DNA of 64,000 nt from Diadophis punctatus similis (GCA_023053685.1 JALIGW010000022.1:2115001-2179000); one strand, 5' to 3'. Positions 1 to 11,560 are shown, numbered from the stretch's first letter. Numbers and translations: made by a program. Notes: generated by a model not told the origin, from the letters alone.

Positions 1-493
1 AGGGAGGGAAGGGAAGGGAAGGTAGGTCAGGGAGGGAGGAAGGAGAGAAAGGAAGGAAGGAAGGAGAGAAAGAAAGAAAGAAAGAAAGAGGGAGGGAGGG
101 AGGGAGGGAGGGAGGGAAGGGAAGGTAGGTCAGGGAGGGAGGGAGGAAGGAGAGAAAGGAAGGAAGGAAGGAGAGAAAGAAAGAAAGAAAAAGGAAGGAA
201 GGAAGGAAGGAAGGAAGGAGGGAGGGAGGGAGGGAGGGAGGGAAGGGAAGGGAAGGTAGGTCAGGGAGGGAGGGAGGGAGGAAGAAGAGAAAGGAAGGAA
301 GAAAGGAGAGAAAGAAAGAAAAAGAGGAAGGAAGGAAGGAAGGAGAAAAAGAAAGGAAGGAAGCAGAGAAAGAAAAGAAAGAAAGGAAAAAGAAAGGAAG
401 GAAGTGGAGAAAGAAAAGAAAGAAAGGAAAAGGAAAGGAAACAGAAAGGAAAGAAGGAAAGAAAAAAGAAGGAAAGAAAAAAAGAAAGGAGGA

Positions 494-581
<88 letters not shown>

Positions 582-1057
582 GGGAGGGAGGGAGGGAAGG
601 GAAGGGAAGGTAGGTCAGGGAGGGAGGGAGGAAGGAGAGAAATGAAGGAAGGAAGGAGAGAAAGAAAGAAAGAAAAAGGAAGGAAGGAAGAAGGGAAGGA
701 AGGAAGGAAGGAAGGAAGGAAGGAAGGAGGGAGGGAGGGAGGGAGGGAAGGGAAGGGAAGGGAAGGTAGGTCAGGGAGGGAGGGAGGGAGGAAGAAGAGA
801 AAGGAAGGAAGAAAGGAGAGAAAGAAAGAAAAAGAAAGGAAGAAAGGAAGAAAGGAAGGAAGGAAGGAGAAAACAAAAGGAAGGAAGCAGAGAAAGAAAA
901 GAAAGAAAGGAAAAAGAAAGGAAGGAAGTGGAGAAAGAAAAGAAAGAAAGGAAAAGGAAAGGAAACAGAAAGGAAAGAAGGAAAGAAAAAAGAAGGAAAG
1001 AAAAAAAGAAAGGAGGAAAGAAAGGAGGAAAGAAAAAAAGAAAGAAAGAAAGGAGGA

Positions 1058-1121
<64 letters not shown>

Positions 1122-1124
1122 AAT
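1..1124. repeat. Compound (GGAA)n/(GAAA)n/(GGGA)n polypurine tract
   Basis: About 1.1 kb in which the plus strand is almost only purine. Arrays of GAAA, GGAA and GGGA alternate. A marker (ggtaggtcaggg) recurs near 21, 124, 255, 609 and 765. The block around 361-495 reappears near 885-1018 at an offset of about 524, so the tract has a higher-order duplication. It lies in the receptor intron downstream of the TM2 exon; the long Ser/Phe/Leu and Lys/Glu/Arg open frames here are artefacts. Confidence 0.95.
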
Positions 1125-1218
1125 TGAATGCAAATCCAGAACCCTCCAACTCCCCTTCTCCTACCGCCTTCATCCTCTCCCCTATCCCATCCGCCCCCAG
1201 GATCCTAGGAAGAGATAC

Positions 1219-4200
1219 CTGTTCCCTTGGAAGATCGGAGAGATCCACCTGGAGGTCCTGGGGGAAGTGAAGCCAGAGGAGAGCATCTCGGAAAAGGATG
1301 GCGGCTGCCCGCAGCACGTAGGACAGGAAAAGGTTCATGTGGATATAATTGCGCATGCATCGAAGCTTCCTGGGGGAAGAGACGTGGCTCATATCGATTG
1401 CCATAATTTGTACACATTCTCTCCCCTCTCTCAATTTATTTCTGTTTAATTGTTGAGAAATATCTACTTGGGAGCACCCATTTCTTGCCCGCGTATATTG
1501 CCTGCCATGTCAAGATTACAGGAATGGTCTTCTCGATTGGCATAACCAGATTCGTTTAGCCCTTCCTGCTCCCCTCTCTCCATTTCTCCTCCCAAATAGC
1601 TAATAAGGGTAGTCCTCAACGTACGACCATAATGGAGCCCAAAATTTACGTTGCTAAACGAGACAGGTACTAAGTGAGTTTTGCCCCATTTTATGAACTT
1701 TCTTGCCACAGCGGTTCAGTGAATCATTGCAGCTGTTAAGTGAGGAACATGGTCGTTAAGTGAATCTGGCTTCCCCAGCTTGTCAGAGGGTCGCACAAGG
1801 GGCTCACGTAACCCCGGGACACTGCAACCGTCATAAATATGAGTCAGTCACCAAGCATCTGAATTTTGATCATGTGACCATGGGGATGCTACAACGGTCG
1901 TAAGTGTGTGAAAACGGCCCTAGGTCCCTTCTTTCAGTGCCATGGTAACTTCGAACGGTCACTAAGTGAACTGTTGTAAGTCGAGGACTACCTGTACTTG
2001 GGAGCCTGGAGCAGTGCATTTGGGATCCAGCTTTTCCATACCTGAACGCTGCCAGCAGTGTCAAAGCCACAAGGAGCGATATGAGCGAGACGGAGTATCC
2101 CACGGTGTACATTCGGCGGAATTGATCCAGGACCCACAAATGTTTCTGGAGGAAAAGAGAAATTCAGGGGGGGCTCATATCTAAAAACAACACCCCCATA
2201 AAGAAGAATGGGAACATACGGAGGATTTTTCAAACCAGAATTTCCCTGCCGATGTGAGCTTGCTCTGGTGGTTGAGGTGCTGGCCTGGGAACCCGGTGAC
2301 TGTGAGTTCTAGTCCCGTCTTCAGCACGAAAGCCGACTGAATGACCTTTATTTATTTATTTATTTATTTTGTTATTCTTATATGCCGCCCAACTCCCGAA
2401 GGACTCAGGGCGGCGTACAACAAAGAGAAATACAAGAATAAACAAAATTTCATAAAATTAAAAACAATACAAAATTTAAAAAACAGTGTAAAAGCAACAA
2501 CATCCATTCAGCAACATACATACTTGGGGGGTAAGCTTGAGTGGGTTAAGCTGTCCCCCCCACCTGCAGGAAGAGCCATGTCTTAATCGCCTTTCGGAAG
2601 GCCAGCAGAGTGGGGATGGTTCGGGTCTCTGGGGGGAGCTGGTTCCAGAGCACGGGGCCAGCCACAGAGAAGGCCCTCCCCCTGGGGCCCGCCAGCCGGC
2701 ATTGCTTGGCCGACGGGACCCGGAGGAGGCCAACTCTGTGGGCCCTAACCGGTCGGAGGGAAGTATGCGGCAGAATGCGGTCCCGGAGATATCCTGGTCC
2801 TAAGCCATGTAGGGCTTTAAAGATGGTGATCAACACCTTGAATTGGACCCGGAGACCGATGGGCAACCAATGCAGCTGGCGGAGTATCGGTGTCACGTGG
2901 GTGTACCTTGGCACACCCACCACAGCACGCGCAGCCGCATTTTGCACCAACTGAAGTCTCCGGATACTCTTCAAGGGTAGCCCCATGTAGAGCGCATTGC
3001 AGTAGTCCAAACGCGAGGTGACAAGGGCATGAGTGACCGTGACCTTGGGCCAATCGCCAGGAGGCTGGGAGTTCTAGTCTTGCCTTAGGCATGAAAGCTG
3101 GCTGGGGGACTCGGAGAGAAGTAAGTGGGTGACTAGGAGATGGTGAGTTCTAGTCCCGCCTTAGGCATGCTGGCTGGGTGACTTTGGGCCAATCAGCACC
3201 TTAGCATCCAGTTTGGTCTAGTGGTGAAGGCACAAGGCTACAAAGCAGGAGACGGTGAGTTCTAGTACCGCCTTAGGCATAAAAACCAGCCGGGTGACTT
3301 TGGGCCAATCACCAGGAGGCTGGGAGTTCTAATTCTGCCTTAGTTATGAAATCCAGGTGGGTGACCATGGGCCAGTCCCTCTCTCTCTCTCAACCCAACT
3401 CCCCTCACAGGGTTGTTGTTGTTGTTGAAAATAGGAGGAGAAAGGAGTAGCAGTATATAAATCTATATAGCTATTGCTATTCAGTATGTTTGCCACCTTG
3501 AGTTATTTAATAACAACAATAAAGGCAGGATAAAAGTCAAGTAAATAAATAATTATCTGTGGCTGCAGTCTTAGTTAACATAATACATTTTTCACTGAAT
3601 TGAAGGTGTCTTTTTCAAGAGGCAACATGCTGGCTGGGGAATTCTGGGAGCTGAAGTCCACAGGTCTTAAAAGTTGCCAAGGTTGGACCATTCCTGCTTT
3701 AACAGATTTTACCTGGAAAGGGAGATCGTTGTTGGGGCCCACGCACTGGGAATGATCGCGCCACGGCAGTCCGGAGGCATCAACCACCCACTGCCCATCT
3801 GCGCCACATTTCTGGAACACAAACCCATCTTGCACTGCCAGGGAGAGAGAGCAGAAGGCGATGGTCTGGTTAACAGCTGACTAATTTCTCCGTCTATATT
3901 TTACAGTTATTTTATTTATGTATTTATTTTATTTAGTGCTCTTATATGCCACCCTACTCCCTGGGGACTCTCTCAAACTATATCAAACATCGCCTGCTTG
4001 CTGCCTAGTGGCTGCCTTAGGGGTGCCTTGCCCCAACTTGAGATCAGACAGCCTGGAGTACAACAGCCAAGAGGGGGCTCTTATCCAGGAATCATAATTT
4101 GCGATGGTTTTTTTGCCAGTATTGGTTTATTTCTAACAGTCGCAGTGTCTTGTGGTCACATGATCACCATTTGCAAACTTTCCAGCAGTCAATTAAGGGA

Positions 4201-6589
4201 GGAGATTCACTTAATGACTGCAGAATTCACTTAACGACCATGTGATTCAGTTAAGGACCGTGGTAAAACTGCAAAATCAGATCCAGTCTGATGATGACTC
4301 CTGTAACAATTCCATTGCTTAGCGATTGATTGAAATTCTGGTCCCGATTTGCAGCCATAACTCGGAGACCACCTGGATTCTGGTACACTCCAATGGGGAA
4401 ACCAACCTGATCTACCTATTTCTCTAAATTATCAATCAAGACTTTCTACCTGCCTCAAACTGCACTCACCTTGCTGGTGCCAAGGGAGGTACCAGGGGCA
4501 AGGAACCCGGGCCGACGTATTAGGGAGGGCATCGTCCCAACAGGCATACATATCAAACGTACGGTTACACACCAGGCCTGCAACACAACAGAAGAGAGGA
4601 AGAGGGGAATGAGGAGGACGAGAAATCAACAATCACAGGGAGGATGGCGATCGGCGAACGTCTAAATATAGCTACCTAATCACCCCATGCCTCCAGAACC
4701 CCCATTCATCAATATTTCTTAAGGTCAACATTTCTCAATCTTGATAACCTGGAGATGAGTGAACTTCAACCCCAGAATTCCCCAGCCAGCATGTTATGAA
4801 CTTGAAGATGGCTGGCTGGGGAATTCTGGGAGTTGAAGTCCACCCATCTTCAAGTTTGTTAGCACGTTGACTGAGGAATTCTGGGAGTTGAAATCCACCT
4901 ATCTTCAAGTTCATTAGCATGCTGGCTGGGGAATTCTGGGAATTGAAGTCCACCCATCTTCATGGCTGAGGAAAACTACTTAAGGTGCCCATCAAGAGTT
5001 ACCAGAGGTGGGTTCCTACCGGTTTGGACCGGTTCTATAGAACCGTTAGTAACTTGGCGGCCTGGGTCGCTGGAACTGGCAGCGACCCAGGCCTGCCACG
5101 CCCCCGAGCCTGTTCTCTTGGTGGCGCCGTGAGCGAACTGGCAGTATAAGAATCCGGAACCCACCCCTGAGAGGTACCCATTAGTGACATAATGCGAGGC
5201 GCATTATTTCTTTCCTTAACCCTTTTCCAGACCACTTGCCAACCATTAAAGCTTTTCAGGATTGCAGGCACTTTAAAAATCACAACTTCAAACACTTTGA
5301 CAAAGTGGGTAGAAATACACACAGCGAGAAAAACAGAGCCAGCAACAACAAACTCAGATTTAAAAACTCCATCACGGCAGAAACGTTATTACCTGATGGA
5401 TACGTAAAAATCCCTGGGAAAACCAATATAGCTAGACACCCCCCCCCCCCAGGCTGAACAATGTGGCACAATTTTGTATTTGACAATAAAAAGGGTGCAA
5501 TTTTCCCTTGATAGCATCTGTGCCACGAACAACGGTTTCTTGGGCATGTATATCTGGGTTTTGTTTTTTTGTTTTTTTGCATAACGGATTCTGTTCCGCT
5601 TGTTATGGAAAAGAGCAAAATTACGACTACAACCTTTGAGATGTACTCATCCGCACGCCCAGAAAGTGCATTGCACCATCTTTTGGGCTTGTGAGACACT
5701 GCAAGTTTTTCCTCACACTTTTTAAAGATTACAACTGCCTGCAGTTAATTCCTGGTTAACACTACGTCAATATTCCAAATTGCCTTTTTGGAAAACCACT
5801 ACACAATTTGGCGTTTTGGCTGCACCGGTGCGAAGTACACCTAATTTGGGTTGTTTGTGAACCCTGCTGTCAATTAGCATCTTGCAAATATACCCTCGGG
5901 CTGTAATGCTTCCCGTTGTTTTATTTACACACAGATGATATCTCTGCCTCCTCCATCATTTCCTGAACAATGCAAGCAGCTTTAAAAAAACAGTGTTTGC
6001 TTTTCCTGTGAGGACACATCGGACAATGTTTGCAATGTGCATTAAAAAAAATTCACCTTACAAGATAAGCTGTTGGTTTTAAGAAGCATCCTTTGAAGAG
6101 GAAGGCTGAAATTCCTGCTAGAGAAACTACAGTATATAGCGCAGTGTTTCTCGCCCTTAGGAATTTTAAGATGGGTAGACTCCAACTCCCAGAGTTCCTT
6201 TAGGCAGCATGCAACTTTAAGATGGGTGAACTTCAATTCCCAGAATTCCCTGGTTGACATGCAATGTTAAGATATGTGACTTCAACTCCCAGAATTCCCT
6301 AGCCAGCATGCAAGTTTAGGATATGTGCACTTCAACTCCCAGGATTCCATGCTGGCTGAGGAATTCTGGGAGTTGAAGTCCACAGCACATCTTACAATTG
6401 CCAAGGCTGAGAAAGACTGCTCTATTGGCAGAAGCCTTGAGGTGGACATGGATTCACAAGACTGAAAAAGCCTCTGCGTCTTTCTGCACCTGTTGGTTGA
6501 GGGTCTTCGGTCATCTTTCGAATGCAGGCCTCTTGGTATCCCTGCCAGGCTTCCAACATCTCTTGGACCGAAGACCTCGTGGGGTGAGC
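1219..6589 (-). CDS. GIPR: Class B1 (secretin-family) GPCR, GIP/glucagon-receptor-like, 5' part only
   Basis: Five exons on the minus strand join in phase: 6589-6490, 4577-4470, 3834-3713, 2145-2042 and 1369-1219 (195 codons). The first three encode the hormone-binding ectodomain. Its six cysteines are all present: one in the WQGYQEAC segment, then [31 protein letters not shown] and HSQC. NRT and NTS are possible N-glycosylation sites. The 104-nt exon encodes TM1 ([17 protein letters not shown]) and the 151-nt exon encodes TM2 ([20 protein letters not shown]). [14 protein letters not shown] and RAAAIL favour [12 protein letters not shown] and PWRD also fit the glucagon receptor, and a sauropsid glucagon-receptor-like paralogue is possible. 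The usual CTRN at the start of TM2 reads CMRN. The signal-peptide exon, expected above 6589 and ending in phase 0, was not found. TM3 onward lies off the left edge. The family is certain; the paralogue is not. Confidence 0.72.
1606..1994. mobile_element. pogo/Tigger-like MITE
   Basis: The ends are inverted copies (GTAGTCCTCAACGTACGACC at the left, GTCGAGGACTACCTG at the right), with TA at the right flank. The interior shares the 'cgtgatc / tcataaatatgagtc / acggtc' blocks seen in about a dozen copies in this window. It lies in the receptor intron between the TM1 and TM2 exons. Confidence 0.75.
2258..2345 (+). mobile_element. tRNA-derived SINE fragment
   Basis: A short copy with a B-box-like gagttctagtcccg segment followed by the 'cacgaaagccgactga' body. 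It is the same family as 3037-3550, 32841-33275 and 44604-44900. Confidence 0.6.
2346..3020 (-). mobile_element. CR1/L2-group LINE, 3' fragment with RT C-terminus
   Basis: The minus strand keeps an open frame from 3010 to 2546. It reads [40 protein letters not shown] and WNQLPPETR, the usual tail of CR1/L2-type reverse transcriptase ORFs. The 3' part continues to about 2346 with the 'cgccctgagtccttcgggag' segment. It is 5'-truncated. Confidence 0.85.
3037..3550 (+). mobile_element. Cluster of tRNA-derived SINE copies
   Basis: Two partial copies and one longer copy lie head to tail. The longer one (about 3205-3550) has the A-box-like tggtctagtggtgaaggc, the B-box-like gtgagttctagtaccgcc, and a tail with 'ccttgagttatttaataa' and 'aaggcaggataaa'. 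Confidence 0.65.
3628..3695. mobile_element. hAT-like palindromic MITE, half copy
   Basis: One arm of the AACTCCCAGAATTC family (ctggctggggaattctggga, then ttgccaaggttgg). Its end lies 18 bp from the exon boundary at 3713. Confidence 0.7.
4130..4376. mobile_element. Diverged Tigger-like MITE, second subfamily
   Basis: Contains the 'gtcacatgatcaccatttgcaa' and 'cacttaacgaccatgtgattca' blocks shared with 30195-30606 and 54125-54455. Terminal repeats are eroded. Confidence 0.5.
4735..4965. mobile_element. hAT-like palindromic MITE cluster
   Basis: Four successive arms carry cccagaattcc or its complement, separated by 'aagatgg' and 'gttagca' spacers. This looks like repeated insertion or local amplification of one short palindromic element. 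Confidence 0.7.
5003..5169. mobile_element. hAT-like MITE (AGGTGGGTTCC family), TSD 7/8
   Basis: The ends are CAGAGGTGGGTTCC and GGAACCCACCCCTG. Flanks agagttac (4995-5002) and agaggtac (5170-5177) match at 7 of 8 bases, as expected of a hAT target-site duplication. Confidence 0.8.
5180..6135. other. No recognised feature
   Basis: About 950 bp inside a receptor intron. It has a C10 run near 5440 and AT-rich stretches, but no convincing exon, repeat arm or RNA gene was seen. Confidence 0.4.
6140..6412. mobile_element. hAT-like palindromic MITE cluster
   Basis: Starts with the TIR-like cagtgtttctcgcc and carries five arms of the cccagaattcc family. It ends about 80 bp before the receptor exon 6490-6589. 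Confidence 0.7.
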
Positions 6590-6830
6590 CTGTGACACAG
6601 GGGAGAGGAGAGGGGTAAGTTGCCCCCAAATTTGGAAGTTAGAAACAAAGCTGCAAACTTGGATAATTGAGTGCATTTAGAGCAGAGGTACACAGATGTT
6701 TCATGGATGTGAGAGGGGGCTGCGTTTAATTTATTTCTATCAGGAATGACACTTAAACCAGGTTTTCACGCTGTGGCCACCCCCAACCTTGTTTATCTCC
6801 TGCTACCCCGAACATTCAGGGCCCATTATA

Positions 6831-7406
6831 GGTAATCCTCAACTTATGACCACAATTGGGGGCAGATTTTCTTTGCTAAGCAAGGCGGTTGTTAAATGGA
6901 TCGTACCTGATTTTACCACTTTTTTTGCTATGTTTGTTAAGTGAATGGTTGCAGTCGTTAAGCGAATACAGAGTTGTTGGGCAAATCCAACTTTCCCTGT
7001 TGACGTTGCTTCTCGGAAAGCAGCTGAGCGTTTCATTGCCGTTCGTTTAGTGACCGCTCAAAGTTACAACGGCCTTGAAAAAAGTGACTTACGACCAGTC
7101 CTCACTCTTACGACCGTTGCAGCATTCCCCAAGGTCACAGGATTGACATTCGGATGCTGGACCCCTGACTCACATTTATGACGGCTGCAGTGTCCAGGAG
7201 TCATGTGATCCATTTTTGACGAGCCAAGCCAATGGGGAAGCCAGATTCACTTAACAACCATGTTACTAATTTAAGAACTGCAGTGATTCACTTAACAAAA
7301 TGTGGCAAGACAAGTCGTAAAATGGGGCGAAACTCACCTCACAAATTTCTCACTTAACAACGTAAGTTTCGAGCTCGATTGTGGTCGTACGTTGAGGACT
7401 ACCTGT
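6831..7406. mobile_element. pogo/Tigger-like MITE, composite
   Basis: Left end aggtaatcctcaacttatgacc, right end gttgaggactacctg. At about 576 bp it exceeds the usual 390 bp, which suggests two overlapping copies or an internal duplication. Confidence 0.7.
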
Positions 7407-7407
7407 T

Positions 7408-7735
7408 AACATGGGACCTCGGAGGTCTTCTAGTCCAACCCCCTGCTGAAGCAGGAGACCCTATACCATTTTAGAAAAATACAATTTAAATATCGTATCT
7501 TACGGTTTAAATTGTTTAATTAGTATCCTACTACGTATGATTTATGTTGATTGCTTGTTTAGTGTCCATGACTATCATTAAATGTTGTATCTAATGTTTT
7601 ATGATGAATGTATTTTTACAATTATGATAATGACCTATCACTATTTGTTGTATGTCACACTGAGAGCTTACGCACCACAGACAAATTCCTTGTGTGTCTA
7701 ATCACACTTGGCCAATAAAGAATTCTAATTCTAAA
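7408..7735 (-). mobile_element. CR1-L3-like tail plus a second CR1-type 3' end
   Basis: 7408-7490 holds the CR1-L3 tail with an uninterrupted ccctatac site (gcaggagaccctataccatt). 7640-7735 holds a different CR1-type end (cttggccaataaagaattct). Confidence 0.65.
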
Positions 7736-7889
7736 TAGCTGGAAATGTAATATCAAGAGATGTTTTTGTACAAACTTAGAAATAAAGACAACTGAAGGGG
7801 TTGCCCAGAGTTGGCACATGTACCCCAAATCCGGTAGTGGTAGAAGGGAAATTTTGCAGCTACCCTGTCCTCCTCCTCTTCCTCCTCCT

Positions 7890-8110
7890 CCGAGTTGGAA
7901 AGGACCTTGGAGATCTTCTAGTCTAACCCTCTGCTCAAGCAGGAGACCCTATACCATTTCAGACAAATGGATGTCCAATCTCTTCTTAAAAACCTCCAGT
8001 GATGGAGCACCCACAACTTCTGGTGGCAAGTCGTTCCACTGGCTAATTGTTCTAATGAATTAATTCTAATTAAGAGGGGCACAGATCCTCTATTGCTCAC
8101 CTCTATTGTC
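7890..8110 (-). mobile_element. CR1-L3-like LINE 3' fragment
   Basis: Carries the 'ggagatcttctagtctaacc' tail, an intact gagaccctataccatttc site and the 'cctccagtgatggagcaccc' coding end, all on the minus strand. Confidence 0.8.
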
Positions 8111-8323
8111 TGGTAGATCTGAATCAACAGCAAGAACAGCTCCGGGGTTCTCTGCATACCTGGGTGGGGTGGGGGCTACAGATCAGTAAGCCCCTATCTC
8201 AGGACCCTCTTTTAATCCGGGGGTCCTTGTCCGCGTTCATCAGCTCTGAGACCTTGTCCAGTTAGCAACTGTCTGAGAAAGGACAAACGGATTGTCCAGA
8301 AATATCACACCTAGTGTATCATA

Positions 8324-8719
8324 CAGGTAGCCTTTGATTTACAACAGTACATTTAGTGACCGCTCAAAGTTACGACGGCACGGAAAAAAGTGATTTATGA
8401 TCGTTTTTCACACTCAGAACTACTGCAGCCTCCCCATAGTCACGTGATCAAAATTCGGATGCTTGGCAACGGGTTCCTATTTAATGACGGTTGCAGTGTG
8501 TCCCCGGGCTTACCTGGCCGTCTTTTGTTGAGACCAACAAATTTGATGGGGAAGCCAGATTCATTTAGCCACTGGGTTGCTAACTGAACGAGCGCAGGGA
8601 TTCACTTAGCAACGTTTGGCAAGAAAAGTCGTACCATGGGGCAAAACTCACTCAGCCAACGTTTCACTTAGCGACATAAATGTTGGGCTCAGGTGTGGTC
8701 GTGAGTCGAGGACTGCCCG
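8324..8719. mobile_element. pogo/Tigger-like MITE
   Basis: Starts CAGGTAGCCTTTGATTTAC after 'cata' and ends GTCGAGGACTGCCCG. Length about 396 bp, with the family interior present. Confidence 0.75.
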
Positions 8720-9410
8720 CATTTTAAAAGTAAATTTGAGAAAATGTCACCCCCTGGCTTTTCACTCCCCCAGGCTACCCTGTCTTGCAAAATAGGGAAG
8801 TCTCACTGAATTTAACAGGAGAGAAATTCCAATTTCTGGAATTAAAAGATCCGGTCTAAAAATTCCACTGTCTCTGGATTTGTTTTTTTTTCCCATTTGC
8901 AAGAGATAATGGTTAGTTTCATATAACACGGCTTGTTTAGCCACCCACTTGGGTCGCCATTTCTCCAACATTTTAACCCATAAATCCCATTTTATGCAAT
9001 CTAACCACTCCTGGGTTTCGCACAATGTGTGGAGAAGGATCTATAATTCATCAACCAGACAATCGATATGGTGCCATCTGAAACACTTCCTTAGGTAAAC
9101 TGAAAACGGGCTGATATTCTTTTTTTTTTTGTTCAACACCCGCTTCAAAATTGCTTCTAGCACTTTTTCCCAAGTTTTTCTCTTTCTTTTTTATTTTTTT
9201 TACCTTGCTCAGCTCGACAAAAAGCGAATTGCCAAATGAACAGGGGGGGAAACAACAACGTAGCTTGATAGCTGTTTGACAACTAGAGATTCAACTTCAC
9301 AAGAGACGTAGTTGTGTGTATACAGTAGGTTCATAACTCTGCCAGACAAAGCAGCTACCGCTCAGTTTCCCAACAGCAATTGGGAAAGACTATCCTGCAA
9401 ACACCTCAGA

Positions 9411-9790
9411 ATAACAGAGTTGGAAGGGACCTCGGAGGTCATCTAGTCCAACCCCCCTGCTCAGGTAGGAGATCCTAAACCATTTCAGATAAATGGCTGT
9501 CCAATCTCTTCTTAAAAGCCTCCAGTGATGGAGTACCTACAACTTCTGGTGGCAAGCTGTTCCATTGATTAATTGTCCTCCCTGTCAGGAAATTTCTCCT
9601 TAGTTCTAGGTTGCTTCTCTCCTCGATTCGTTTTAATCCGTTGTTTCTTGTCTTGCCTTCTGGTGTTTTGGAGAAGAACTCGACCCCTTCCTCTCTGTGA
9701 CAGCCCCTCGAATATTGGGAGACAGCTGTTGGGTCACCCCTAGTCCTTCTCTCCGTTAGATTAGACATACCCAGTTCCCGCAAGTGTTCT
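9411..9790 (-). mobile_element. CR1-L3 LINE 3' end with ORF2 C-terminus
   Basis: The minus-strand frame 9783-9475 reads LTERRTRGDPTAVSQ, RNNGLKRIE and [18 protein letters not shown], the characteristic CR1 ORF2 tail. The CR1-L3 3' UTR follows it (lower coordinates). Confidence 0.85.
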
Positions 9791-10437
9791 CACAGCCTTG
9801 AAACAAACCTGTTCCCCAAAAGCGATCTTGAACGCAGAGCTAGAAGGAGAACCAACCGCAGACCCAAACAGGAACACACACACAAATCAGAGAATCCTAC
9901 CTTTAGCTGGTCTCAGGAGCTGGGAAAAGCAGAGGGACTTTTACCTGTCCAAAAGGTAAGTCGCCCAGAGGCTTCCAGGCTGCTGGTTGGAAGCGCCAGC
10001 TCCCTTGCCTTATCAAGGCTTCGAGTGGGTGGCCTGAGCCGAGGGTGAAAGTAGTCAGAAGGGGGGGGTTCTCACGTCATCCCCCTGGGGAGGGTGTCCG
10101 CAGGGGGTGGAGGGCGTCCGCAGGGGGTGGAGGGCATCCCTCGAGAGGCTCACGCCCGCTTTGGATGTCATCCAGAAAAGGGCTGGGTCTCGCCTCAGGT
10201 AGCAAAGCAGGAGTAGGTGGGTGATGAGGGAGGGAATGTTTTTAATGTATTCCCTGGTTGTCGTGTCAAGAACAGGACGGAGGAGGCAAAGAAACCGGGC
10301 AGTGGAGGAAAACATTGGAGGTTTGTATTTGAGAAAATGCAAATTGTTCTGTGAAGTTTGTTTGGCTTGCAAAAGTAACTTATCTGGAAAAGAGAGCTCT
10401 AGGGAACTTAGTTTATTTAAAAAGTTTTGCAGAGATA

Positions 10438-10585
10438 CCCTCCTTCCTTCCTTCCTTCCTTCCTTCCTTCCCTCCCTCCCTCCCTCCCTCCTTCCTTCCT
10501 TCCTTCCTTCCTTCCTTCTTCTCCTTCCTTCCTCCCTCCCTTCCTCCCTCCCTTCCTCCCTTCCTTCCTTCTTTCCTTCCTTCCA
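10438..10585. repeat. (TTCC)n/(CCCT)n microsatellite
   Basis: About 150 bp of pyrimidine-only TTCC units with TCCC variants. The Pro/Ser/Leu/Phe open frames over it are artefacts. Confidence 0.95.
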
Positions 10586-10671
10586 AATCCTATTGGGTCA
10601 GTTGTTTGTACAATGAAAAGGTAGGTGCAGACAAAAACTTGAGACTTATGGAACTGGGTCTCCTGTTATGA

Positions 10672-10732
10672 GTCAAGGGGTCAGACTAGAAGACCTCCAA
10701 GGTCCCTTCCAACTCTGTTATTCTGCAGCCTG
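10672..10732 (+). mobile_element. CR1-L3-like 3' end
   Basis: Reads 'cagactagaagacctccaag' and 'tccaactctgttattctg', the sense orientation of the CR1-L3 tail. Confidence 0.7.
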
Positions 10733-10740
10733 TATTCTGA

Positions 10741-11560
10741 AGGGCAGGGGTGTCAGATGTTCAGGAAAAGAAGCAGCTGGCATCTTCTAGGGACTATCGG
10801 TAGCCAAATCTCGAAAAATCAGATGCTGACATTTCCAATCCAGAGAAAGCAATAATTAAAACAGGATATTTCTGACAGATCCAAACGGCTTATATATACT
10901 GTTTAAGATATAAAAGCCAACAAGATAAAGCAGCTACTCTAGGTCCAAATAAATCAACAATCATTCATAAGTTTATATCTTTATGGCTTTTTTTATCATT
11001 TTAATCAGAGTTTGCTTGTTTTCTCTTTATCCTTGCTGATATTTAACATTAAACCTGCCAATGAACATCGGATTTTTCAGGAAATCGATTCCATCACCCG
11101 TATGCTCCATCGCTCCTCCAGTTCCTACTCACCAAAGAGACACCAGATTCTCTATTAATTTTCAAAGTGTTACCTGGCTCATATCTTTCAAAAATCTCCC
11201 GTCGCCATTATCAAAGAATCGGCTTTTGTTTGCTGAAGCTTTGATCCAAGGCAATATATTCCCTCTTCCTCTCTAAGCATTAATTAAGCTATCAAAGCCG
11301 GGAAGGGGACATTATTAAATAGCAACTGCGGTAGAGAACAGCGTCCGTGCTTATTTGGCGTAAACTGAACTTAGTGTAGAATTATCACAGCGTGTACCTT
11401 TCCCATTTGGTGGCAGTTTGGCCCTCAGCGTTTAAGGACGTTTCCACGGCGCCTGCCAAAGGATGATTTGATCTTTAGCTCATTAAAGCTTACCTATGTT
11501 AGAGCATCGTGAATCTGCCGGAAGACTCTGCTTGCTTTCTGTCCCTGGCCGCCCCAATAA
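10741..11560. other. Unclassified non-repetitive stretch
   Basis: About 800 bp of single-copy-looking sequence with an AT-rich centre (10,860-11,050). No exon with coherent splice sites, known repeat or RNA gene was seen. It lies between the receptor 5' exons and SARS2, so it could hold regulatory or upstream exon sequence. Confidence 0.35.

Noticed and set aside
642..1127. Lys/Glu/Arg-rich open frames
   Set aside because: Purine-only microsatellite translated; no start context or codon structure.
130..1434. 434-codon minus-strand open frame
   Set aside because: Only its first 50 or so codons overlap the real TM2 exon; the rest is Ser/Phe/Leu translation of the tetranucleotide tract.
11061..11276. 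71-codon plus-strand frame
   Set aside because: No recognised family, splice context or conservation evidence.
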